Positions 27,401 through 39,400 of a stretch of 64,000 bases of DNA are shown here, piece by piece (the stretch's first letter is position 1; every line of letters begins with the position of its first letter). The translations under genes and the position numbers were made by a program. The notes beneath the pieces are model-generated. The model was not told the origin of the DNA, ran no database searches, and was given only the letters and a program-made list of their open reading frames with translations. The stretch is from Amblyomma americanum (lineage: Eukaryota; Arthropoda; Arachnida; Ixodida; Ixodidae). The stretch is taken from positions 115,693,440-115,757,439 of the forward strand of contig NC_135497.1 in assembly GCF_052857255.1 (NCBI RefSeq), read 5' to 3'.

Positions 27401-30400
27401 ATCCCGGTGAAGTGGTCTGATCATGAGCAGTTCCTATCTTAGCAGGGAGCATTAAAGGCCCATATTGGTCAGGTTCAAGGTGATGATATCAACTGCCAAT
27501 TGCAAAGTGTCTTGAGCTTCCCCTATGGAGCCTTCAGTCATCAATAAGGTGATGTAATCAGTGTATATTGCCTTGTGGAGGCAAGGGTGTCTGCAGAACT
27601 TTTTGCGGAAGTGGGGGGGGGGGACCTAGGTTTTTTCGAATGCCCATGTGTGGAGGTTAGGTATCATGGTGAGTTGGTTAGTCAGTGGGACTAGGGCTAC
27701 ATTAAATAGGAGGGGGGAGACGGCCCCTTGTGGAGTGCTCCGGTTGGGGAGGGTGAATGGAGGAAACAAAGCCTTGCATCAATATTTTTGGCGACGAGGG
27801 CTTATATTTTTACATCAGCAGTACTGTTCAGAGTGCCTCCTTAGCATTTCTGTGCTTTGAAAAGGAAAGGAGGATGAATGTTTCTTGAAGAGAAAAGCTT
27901 TTTTGCCAGCTGGCGTCAACGTGCCCAGAAACCAGCACTTTCTGGTTTTAACAGATTCCAAAAATTTTTTACTGGCAGATGTTTATCAGTATTAAAACCG
28001 GAAAGTATTTGGCCTACCGACAGTGCATGAATTGCTTTGCAGAATACACTGTTACTGTAGTGATCTTTGCTGTAGTGGCATTCACATTGCATGTGAAGGA
28101 TAGGAATCTGTACAGGCATTGTGACATCCTTTGCAATGTAGGTTATTTCATAGTAGAGGCAGTCGTTGAGGCATTGGACTGTATCTTTCAATAAACCCTA
28201 ATTAATTGGGCTGTTGATGCGTCATTTGGGAGAGATACGCTGGGAACTGGACGTATTGGATAGCTTGACTAGTACGTATTGTGGAAAGCCTTAACTTGCT
28301 GCCACCCTGGCATATTTTTCCCATGGTATGCTATCATCCTTTTGAGTGCTCAGAAACACCAAACTCCACAAGGACACATCATACAAAAATACGTTGCTTT
28401 GAAGGAGGATTATGAGAGTTCAGATCTTGATCAAATGGTTCTACAATGCACTTTGCTTCAAAAGCACAGGAATGCAGGTGAACTGGGAAAAGAAACAAGA
28501 CTGCCATAATCCACATCAGTTTTCACTGCTGAATGTCATGCTGTCTGTGTTGCTGTAAAAAATAGTAAATGAGAACATCAAAAACAGTATTATCTACTCT
28601 GATTAGCTACATATACTCACAGCACTACTCTCTGGAAGTGCAGTCACCTTTTACAGAGGCTGCACTGTGTGTATAACACCACCTGCTGGGTCCAAGTTCA
28701 CATAATAAATAGCTGTATCAAAAGAACTAACTTAAGTGCAGTACACAAGCTTGCAACGGCAAAGTCAAGAAAGTAACCATGTCCCTAAAGGTCGTAAATT
28801 TAGAACACATTAAATTTAGAGGTAAATGGTAGTCAACGTAGGATAATGAAATAAACGATGAACTGCACATGGTAAAGCCCATCCTGTGGGAGTGGAAGTC
28901 ATATCAAAGTTATTTTATTTCGTCTTCGCATTGGGCACCACATTTTATTTTCTTGCCCAAAACTCGAAATTAAGAAGAAAAAAAGATGCATTTCACACAG
29001 TTTTATGAAGGGCACTTTTTTTTTTCACAGCAGCTTGCTTATTGGAGAACAGGCACTTCACTTATAGATTTTTTATATATCCTTAGGCTTTTAACAGAAG
29101 GAAATGTTTTGAGGGAACTGCAGTAGTTAAAGCCCTATTGTTTGGCATATGATAAGCATAGCTGCTTATGCATCATGAAACCTAACATAACACAGAACAA
29201 ATTGCTGCTTTCTCACATTCAGAGACATGTACCTGCCCAACCTTTGCCGGTGACTTTACGCAGCCCTCATTTCCCAGAAAAAAAGTGTGTTTGAAAAAAC
29301 TACAGAGAATGTTTACTACATTTGAATCAGTGTGAAAGTGCGGATTTTTGCTACATAGAATTGACGATGAGAGATAAGTGCCACAGGGCAAAGCGCTCGC
29401 ACTAGGCCAGCTGCGGAGATGCAAGAGATGATTTTGGCCAGTCCAGAATCACTGGATTAGTGCCACATAGAAGGCGACGAAGAGTGGGCAGTGCTGCGGA
29501 ACAGAGCACTCACGCTAGGCGATCACTTTGGATCTCCAGAAGATGAGCAGAACTTGCCACCTCACCCTTTCAGAGCTTTGAAGTGGTGAGAGTGTTACAA
29601 AAGCTCTGCAGCATGTCCAGCAGCAAACTTAATGGCCTAAGAACTTTTTAAAACAGCTGTGCATGTCCAATGCAGGGCCACAGCAGTCCGGCATTGTTAT
29701 GTCTGGCTGGAAGAATATCTTCATATGCAGAGTCATTAAAGTCATGTGGGGCTAGAAGAATGTACTAATCCGCATGCACAAGTTGAATGGTTTGTTTTAA
29801 CCAGATAGTTTTTATATAGTTTTGAGAAACTGAACAAAGGTCGTTAACTGTCCTGTTTATGAGACAACTCAACTGAACAGAGTTTCTCAAAGGGAGTCCA
29901 GTGTGCTCCTGTTTCTCAGGTTTTTTGTGATTTGATTGATTTGTAGCTATGAAGAAAGATTGCAGCAACTGCAGTTTTGGTCATGGAATCCTGTTGCCAA
30001 AATCTTGGCAATATATTCTCAGAAAATTTAAAGTAAGATTTCTTAAGTAGATTGAAATGCCAGTTTCTTTCTTTTTTACTTTGGTTATGCATGAAAATTT
30101 GCAGTCTGAAGTAAAAAGAGGATAGAAATGTGGCATTGCTTCAGTGGACATGCTGTCAATGGTTTTTTCTTGTGCTCCGCAATAAGCAATGCTGCATCAT
30201 ATGTTGAAGTTGAAGAAATGAGTGCAATCCTTGGAGCAGTGGGAACACTTCAATCAAAATTCAATGCCACAACCTTTGAGTATTGAGGTTTCAGTGCAAA
30301 TTGTGGATGCCTGGCTGCTTTGTTGAAATTCAGTGCAGCATTTTTCTTGGAAGCCTCTCAAAACGTATCTTCTGCTTGAAACGTGTAGCATCATATATTA

Positions 30401-33400
30401 GTGTTATCACTGTTTTGTTTTCTCTAGGTACATAAAGCAAGAATATTTTTATGCATGGTTTTTAATTGTCATGCCATTTCTGTACTGTGTTGCTGAGGTG
30501 GATTGTCATCTGGGCTGACACATTGCCTGTGTGATTATTTGCAGGACACTGTCTGGTTGGGTCAGCATACTTGTCTTTTCGTATTGTGCCAGAAGGTATG
30601 TACACATATTCTAGGCTACATTTGTGTCGTGTAGAAATTTTCAGTTTCACCTTCCTTTTTGATCATTTTATTTCATGCTGCCATTCACTTTGCATAGTTT
30701 TGTAATCTGTTGTAATAGTAAAAACTGTGCAGTTCCTGCACAGAATCATGTCTGAGCAAAATGTAGGCATGGTTGTTGAAAATTAATGATTTTCAAAGGA
30801 TGAAATATGCTTGCAGTAAACATATTTAGGAGCAAATGTCAGTTGTATCAAGTAAACTGTCTAATCAATCCTCAAATAAGGCTACAATTGCTTGTTGTAA
30901 CTGATGAGGATTTTATGAAATTGTGTGTGTAAAATCTTATTTATTTAAGACCTGTCTCATTATTTGCTACTTTTATGCAGCACTTCAATCCTGTCAGAGA
31001 TGGCCATTTCTAATTTTGAAACGTTCCCAAAACTTGTTTTGTTGCAAGGTATATAGGGGTATTGAGAGTCACCTTAAAAATGTGCTTAAAGTGAACTGGC
31101 TGAGAATTTGTTTTCACATATTTAAAAAAATAATAAGTAAAGCCTTCAAGAGACCCAGTAGCCTAATTGATCTGAACATGGCCTGTATGCAGTAAAAGGC
31201 TGGCTGTCTGTTTGCCATGCAGCTAAAAAAATGCTATTTGCCATTATTTCTAGGTTAAAACCACCATAGATGCCCTTATTTGTATGTGTACATGTATGGT
31301 AATAACACTGAACTCTGGGCTTGCAGCATTTGTAAGGTGCCGAGGCTACAGAATTTTATTCAGTAATATGTAAAAATGGAATCTCTCAAGATGAAAGTAT
31401 TTAAGGTAGAGGCAAGGCCACGGAGTAAAGTGACTGGGAGTCTCTTATTTGAAGGAATTCATTGTTCAGCAGCATAGTGGTATTCTCTGCAATTTCAGCA
31501 GATGGTACTGTGCATGTAAAAAAAAAATGATGATAAAGAAGGGGGAGAGGAGGAATGAGAAACATGCTTGCATTTAGTATGCCCCCGCAGGGCACCTTGA
31601 GTATTCAGGTGTTGGTGCCTGGCAACACCACGTACCCCAGCTTCCATATCAAAGCTGTCATCCATACCGTGGCGGTTGGTTGCAAGGTGAAGGGTAGAAA
31701 CCATGAATGGTGACGGTTGGGGCCATGCTCAAGCTCCGGCCATAGGGCTTCCCATCTCTTTACCAGTCGGAGGGCTCCAGGACCTTCCTGTGAGTACGAC
31801 AGTAAACCGCAGGCGACATTTTAGGAACCATCAGCACTCTGATATCGTATGAGTAATTCTTCCAAAAAACCTGATTGGTCCTTGAAAAGGAACCGCACCG
31901 ATGAAACCTCCACCAGTACCCGACCTGACTGCGGCCACTTTCCTCATTTCCTGGTTGTTCATTCTCTTGTAGAAAATGACCCAGTTTCTGAACTATCCGT
32001 TCTTGTTATCACTAGAACCATTGAGAAAATGATAGGAAAAAAGTACAAAGCAAAAAAACTTTCATCTGGTGACCTTCTTATTGAAGTGTCCCAGAAAGAC
32101 CAATCTGACATCCTTCTGAGGCAAAAGCAGTTTGCTCACCTCCTTGTGACCATCATTCCCCACCGCAATCTAAACACAGTGCAAGGCGTCATATCAGAAA
32201 GAGATCTTATCCAAGAAACAAACTGGCCTCCTGGAAGGCTTCCAAGATGAAGGTGTCATTGCCCTTCGCCTCAACACCATAAGCAGAACGGTCAAGAGGT
32301 GGTGACACCCCATATCGTTTTAACATTTGAACGGTCCTGTCTTCCAGCTGTTGTGGAAGCAGAGTTCATCCACTGCAAAGTTTGTCCCTATATCCCAAAC
32401 CCGAGGAGATGTTTCACTTGTCAAAAGTACAGGCATGGATCCAAAACATGCCGCGGGAAACTCGCCTGTGCAATGTGTGGTACCCATGAGCACCCAACTG
32501 AATACTGCAGTGCTGCTCAAGTAGAATGTCCAAACTGTCATGGGCCACACGCAGCGTACTCAAGATCATGTCAGGCATTTCAAAATGAGAAGAAAGTAAT
32601 TCAGGTAAAAGTAACAGAAAACATTACATTCTCGGAAGTCCGGAAGAAGCTCTCACTGCTCTCCGGAAGATCTTACGCTGACGCAGCGCACCGGGGGCTG
32701 GGCAGCGTCTTGTCACGGTGGTCACGCAATACAGCATCGCTGATTCACGCCCACCTTGGCCCCTCACCAAGCAGCCTCCGGCTGCAACAACATTCCTTGT
32801 CCCAGAGGTCAACTTTTCGCAGACCTCTGGGAAGACACAGACAAGTGAGAGGGAGTCTCTCCCTCTTGACAAATCCCCATCTGCTTTCGCGTCTTCACCG
32901 GAAGCAATAGAGGTAACGCCGGGATCCTCAGCGTTGGAGGCGCTGAGTGAGTCCCCCAAAGAGAGGCGGAGTCTCCTAGACCGCCTCAAACCAAAAAGAC
33001 ATCTTCCAGTCAAGCCGCCTGATGAAGGCGGCGACATCTAAATAACTCCCACTAATCTTCGCATTCTCACTAAGAACAATGGCTGTCGAGAGCATTATTT
33101 GCTGGAACTGCCAAGGTCTACTTAAGAACCTGGGTGATATATATGAAATACTCGCCAATATCACTAAACATACTTTGGCTACAAGAAATGCACTTAAACC
33201 CGACACATACAAACTTTCTAAAAAAATTGTAGTATACCGGAAGGACAGGCAAGGCAGTGCACACTCATCAGGTGGCGTTGCTATTGTGGCTCAGAATTCA
33301 ATTCCCTCTCAATGTCTTTCATTGGCTACTGATTTAGAGGCAGTGGCAATACGAGCCCTAACTATTGGCATAGTACTAATAACCGTATGTTCCTAATATA

Positions 33401-36400
33401 TCCCCCAGATCATTGCCTGTGCATTGATGAACTCGAAAAACTCATTGACCAGCTCCCGGAGCCGTTCCTGCTGGTTGGCGATTTTAACGCACACCACCCG
33501 TTATGGGGAGGTACCATAATTATCAGATTGTCGAGGAGCGCTAATCGAAAAATTTCTGTTGTCATCTGGCTCGTGCATATTCAATAGAAAAGAATCAACT
33601 TACTTTAATGTACCAGAAAACTCATACACAGTGATAGACCTTGCTATTGGCTTTCCATTGCTCTTGGCAGCTACAGAGTGGGCTGTTATTGATAATTTCT
33701 ATGAAAATGACCACTTTCCTATTTCTTTGAAATACACAGAAAATGTAAACTCGAGGGTAAATAAGCCTAGGAAGTTTAAAAACCAGATTACAGTTTGGAC
33801 GGTGTTCCGGCAACTCAGCATTCCCCGGTTCATCAATTACAAGCCTAGGCATAGATGAATCTCAATCATTGATCACACTGCATATAATAAACGCTGCACA
33901 GATATTCATTCCACAGACATCAGGTAAAATAAAAAACAAACGAAGACAATGGTGGAATGCACAGTGCAAGAAAGCTCATCAAAACCATAATAATGCATGG
34001 TCAGATTTCATCGTTACCCTACTGTTGACAACTTAATAAACTTTAAGCTAGCAAAATCAAACGGTAGACGTACTAGATGTGTATCCAAACAGGAAAGTTG
34101 GCAGTCGTTTTTCTTCTCTGTAAATTCTTACACAGGTACGCATAAAGTGTGCAGTAGACTAAAAGCACTTAAATGGCATAGTACACTTCCAATTCCTCTT
34201 GTTAGCACTGCTGGCGATGCATTGGAGCACCAAACAGATGCACTAGGCAAACACTTCGAATACACTTTTAGTTCGGCGCATTATACACATTCCTCCTTGC
34301 AGTACAAACGAGCTGAGGAGCGGAAACCAAGTGTTAAAAAAAAAGGCCATCTGTGGGAGGATACAATAGCCCATTTACTTTACAAGAGTTGAAGGTTGCC
34401 TTAGGCGCATGTGGCAACTCAACAGCAGCAGGCCCTGACAGGGTCACATATGGAATGCTCCGGCACCTACATGAAGAAACCCTTGAAACTGCCCTGTGCC
34501 TGTTTAATAAGATATGGGCTGCTAGACTTCTTCCAGAAGCCTGGATAGAAGCAATTATTATCTCAGTATTAAATCAAGGCAAAGAAATCACACTTGCGGC
34601 CAGTTATCGGCCAATTGCCCTAACCAGCTATTAATGTAAACTCTGAAAAAATGATAAATCGTCGCCTTGTGCATTTCCTTGAGCTCAACGGTCTTCTTGA
34701 CTAGCACCAAGCTGGATTTAGGGCTAACCGGTCAACCACTGACCAGCTCGTTGCCTTTGAATCTTGCGTAAGGGACGCCTTTGGGCATAAACAACACTGC
34801 TTATCTGTTTTCTTTGACCTTGAAAAAGCATACGATACTACATGGCGCTATGGTATCATCCGTGACCTGTTCGTCTTTGGGATCTCAGGGAATATGCTGT
34901 CCACTATTCAAAGTTATCTGTCTGAACGAACAGTCAAGGTCCATGTAGGGAATTCATTATCCAAGCAGTTTACACAAGAGAATGGTGTCCCTCAAGGCGG
35001 CGTTCTTAGCTGCACTCTCTTCATAGTGAAAATGAATTCATTGAAGAGCGTCCTGCCTAGATCTATATCCTGCTCTGTTTATGTTGACGATGTACAAATA
35101 AGTTACAGGTCATGTAATTTGTCCACCTGTGAGCGGCAAATTCAGCTAGGAGTAAACAAAATATCAAAGTGGGCAGACGAAAATGGATTTAAAATCAACA
35201 CAACGTGGTGTTAGGCCTAAACCCGACATCACACTTAACGGGCAGAGTATTGCTGTCCAAAAGGAGCACAAATTTCTTGGCATCACGGTCGACGAAAAGC
35301 TTACATTCATTACACACATTAAGCAGTTAAGACTTAAATGCATGAAATCAACGAACCTTCTAAAGATCCTTTTACACCAGTCTTCGGGTACAGATCGAGA
35401 CTGCCTGCTGAGTCTTCTAAATAGCGTAGTTCTATCACGTATAGACTACGGCTCAGTAGTGTACGAGTCAGTACGAAAAAGCACCTTAAAAATGCTCGAC
35501 GCTGTGTACCACCTGGGTCTGCAGCTGGCTACTGGTGTTTTCCGTACAAGCCCAATTGCGAATTTCTACGTTGAGGCGGACCGATGGTCACTTGAACGAC
35601 GACGGAAGTACACAAGTATAACATATGCTACGAAGGTATTAGCTCATGCTGACCATCCATGCAACGCGCTATTCCGAAACCCATCCAGCACACTGCTCTT
35701 TTCCAACCGACCGTCTGAAACCCCACCTTTACCCATTACGGTCGCCGCATTTGTCGAAGACATGAACATACCAGTCTCCAATATTCTGGCAACTTCTTGT
35801 AAAGAAATCATTGCTCCATGGGAAGTGCATCCAATTAATTGTGACACATCTTTTCATGAGGTTGGCAAGCATGGATCGCCAATTGACATAAAACAGCATT
35901 TCCTGTCCCTACAAGCAAAGTATCAGTGCACAGAGTTTTTCACTGATTCCTCGAAGACATCCTCAGTTTCATGTGCAGTTCACAGTTGTCAGTTTTCTGA
36001 AACAAAAACAATAAATAGACACACAAGCATATTTACTGTGGAATGCCATGGTATTCTGTTGGCTGTTAGATTCATCCTTGAAAAGAAAGTCCCAAGCTAT
36101 GTTATGTACTTAGATTCCTTAAGTGTGATTATGGCCCTGTCTTCTGGGAAGCCCTGTAAACACCCTGTAATGAATTCTCTCTTGAAATGCCTTATGTCTG
36201 CACATACATTAAACCTTAACGTTACAGAATACTGGGTACCCAGTCACTGCAGAATAAGATGGAAATGAAGAAGCTGATAGGCTTGCGGCACCAGGTGCCG
36301 AACTGAGTGAGATGGATATAAAACGTCTTCCATACCAGGACCTCAGGCCACACATTAGGACTGCACTCTGCAAATAATGGCAGCAGAATTGGGACAAACA

Positions 36401-39400
36401 AACAGACAATAAACTGCACACATTAAGACCAAGGATTGGATGGTCTGCCGCAGAAAAACAAAATAGGTTCAAAGAAGTTGCTCTCTGCAGACTGCAGATA
36501 GGGCATACATACATCACACACTCGCATCTTTTAAAGAACCCCCAGCTTGTCGAAATTTCCGGAGTCCTTCACTACGGTGTCCCTCATAGCCTGAGTCGCT
36601 TTGGGACGTTAAACCCCCTGAATAAAATCAAATCAAAATCATGCATTTAGTGTGCTGTGTTTCCAGGTGTTTCCACATGGTGTGCCAGGGCCACTCTTTT
36701 AAGACCTGCTTGTACAAAGTTTTTGTTGTCTGCCCAGAATGATTTTTGTTTGCTGAGTGAAGTGCTGAGGCTGGCAGGCAAAATGTGCATTGTTGAGGAA
36801 CAGTTTTTATTTTGTTTTTTTTAGATGCTGAACAATATTTGCCTGCTATTTTCGATATTAAAGCTGTGTCATGCTCACCACAAAAACTTTAGAAATAGAG
36901 TGGCAGAGGTACAAATAATTATCTCTGCTGTGCTTTTTTGTTTGCAACCTTTTTTGGTCATGTAGGTGCTCTGCAGCTGTGTGGATATAACAAAAGGGTA
37001 CTTCTGCATGTCTGTTTTTGTAAATTTTTTTTCCTCTTTTTTTTGCACCAAATGGCAAGCATTTAAATGCATACCCAGCAAGCAACATAATAGGCAGGTG
37101 CAAATGGTTAGTGTAGACCTTCAGTGTGCTTTTGCATATATGCATGGCTGTGAGTTCTGTAGCTGCAATGCATGGCAGATGGCACATTGCAAGTGAAAAG
37201 TTAACCATGACTGCAGAGATCAGAAAGCATGAGTGAAGGAAGAGAAGAGTTATGAGCTGGACATGCTACATTCTGAGGCAGTTCCAGGCAAATGTATTGT
37301 AAACCTCTCAAGTCAGTGGTCTGATCTCACTTCATGCGCAAGTCATTGTGGTGGTCGCGAAATAAGGGCATGGCTTAACCTTAATCTATAGTTTGAAAGC
37401 TTGTTTATTTAGCATTGAGTACGAAAAATGGACACACAACCTAAGGGACCCAACAAAAATTGTCTTTCTTTGTAAAGGTATGTTGCACTCTCTTCTATCT
37501 TCAGTCTCTTGTAGTCTGCATTCGCATAGGGGCATTGTGCTGTTCACCTCCACTTTTGCACACACATCAAAACATCTCTTCCTGTGTGCAATGGTTTTCA
37601 TTAAATTGCAGGACCAATTCAGAAAGGTCTCTGTACCAAGGTTTTTCAGGTTCTCAAGTGTAAAAAAAAAAACATCGCTTAAATTCAGATCCTACGAAAG
37701 ATTTTTTCATCGTAGTCGCATTTCCTGCCTTCGTGAACACATTACTTTTTTAAAATCATTGAGCCTAGGCGCCTTGCACACAGGGATAACCACAGATTTT
37801 GTGTGTCTCCTTTTATATTCTCATAACAGCAATACATATATGACCAGCTGTGGGGCTTACAGGGAATGTTAATAACTTGCTGAATGTATTCTTTATTGTT
37901 GTCTTGAAGGGCATTGGCTAGCCTTCTTGAAAGAAGACAATCTGAGGAAGACAAGCCAGTATTTTTTCTAATTGTACCTTATGCTGTATCTCTTACTGAT
38001 ATAAAACCCTCTAAATGAAGCTTTTGATCTTGCAAAACAGTGGTATAAAATAATAGGTTCTAAAATTGAAGGCTGGTATAAACTGAAGCAATGAAACCAT
38101 GAGAGAGGAATTAGAAACATAGCAAAATACTGGCTACTTTCAACCAAGAGGACCAGTTAGGAAGCATGGTGACCTAATTACGTCTTGTGAAATGTGTGCT
38201 TGTTTTGTGCAGTATGGGCAGCTTAAATTGCCTTGGTTTGCTTGCCTGTGATATATATTCTTTTGAAGGACAAGCTGGGCATGGCAAAGGGTGTTGTGTG
38301 TTTCTTTTGCTGCAGCACAGTTGCCCAGGTCACTGCATTTGTGCATCTCGAGGGAGCTCTATTGAGAACTAATTAGCAGCACTATGTAGAGTATGATTAT
38401 GAGACCCTTATTTGGACATTTAACCATTGCTTTCGATAGGAATTGCTGGCAAAGTTGTTTTAAACTGGTAGCTTCGCTCCGATCACTGTTGGCTTTCTTT
38501 CTTTACAGGCCTGAACTGGGGTTGGTTAGAAACAGCAGACAAATTCCAAAGGAGCCACAGAGATCTGTTATTTTGACTGCAGTGCAAGTAAGTGGCGGAC
38601 ACATAAGTTGCAGTTTGGGTTTCTTATTCTAACCGATGTTTTAAATAATGGTGAAGAGCGTGGCAGATCTGTTTTTAGCATTGATATCTCAACTTGTGTG
38701 TGGTAACTGTATAGTACACCTCTTCCATGATATGTGCCTTAGTACAGTGCAGCAAATTACCTTTGCCTGCCCATGAGTATTTTTAATTTACGTACCATAA
38801 AATCTTGCTGCACAGATATTTATTTGGCATTTTGCCGGAAATAAGATATTGCTGCTGCAGCCAGACAGTCATTTTTTCAGACACTCCTCTGTGGCAGCAT
38901 TTTTTAATTATTTCTCATTTATAATAGATGTTAATTGACCAAGCTTTTGCTTAAGTGCTGCAACCTCTCTACAAGGAGTGCTGTCATTTTCTTTATAGTT
39001 CTTGTCGGGCTTAGTGAACAACTGAAGCCTTTCTTAACGGGCAGGTTTGTATATGAAGGTGTGCTCAGTGAAGGTTTTACGTTTCAGATTGTGTTGATTT
39101 GGGTGGCTGTTACCATTGTGAGAAGCACAGCAGACAGCATTGAGCACAAGGAGGGGCTGCCACTGTTCAACCAAATTCTTTCTTGGCTGCTGCTAAGTAT
39201 GTTTTCCTGTACAATGATACGTTTATACCATGTCAGAAGCCGTTCCTTTTTTTTATCAAGTTGTGGAAACTATGTGTGTCATGTCATGTGTGCAAACTAA
39301 ATTTGCTCTAGATGAATTATTATTTTATGAGTTTTCACTATTCTAGGGAGAAAAACTTGAATTTTACAGCCTTTGAGCTCTGGTGTGTTAGACCGTCACC

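Larger units (their letters stand above)
31582..36641 (+). mobile_element. Near-full-length LINE (I/Jockey-type) with a SINE-like 3' end
   Basis: A 5.06-kb insertion in PIGN intron 15, sense to the gene. Order: about 270 bp of 5' UTR, ORF1 with three CCHC knuckles (31849-33041), ORF2 with endonuclease, RT and RNase H (33079 to about 36530), then about 115 bp identical in kind to the SINE 3' half, ending aataaaatcaaatcaaaatc. A 13-bp TSD surrounds the whole, so it entered as one unit. Several frameshifts show that it is inactive. RNase H points to the I group rather than typical Jockey; clade assignment is tentative. Confidence 0.88.

Noticed and set aside
37393..37872. 159-codon open frame as a nested gene
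   Set aside because: It lies in PIGN intron 15, has no domain, and its composition is that of intronic sequence.
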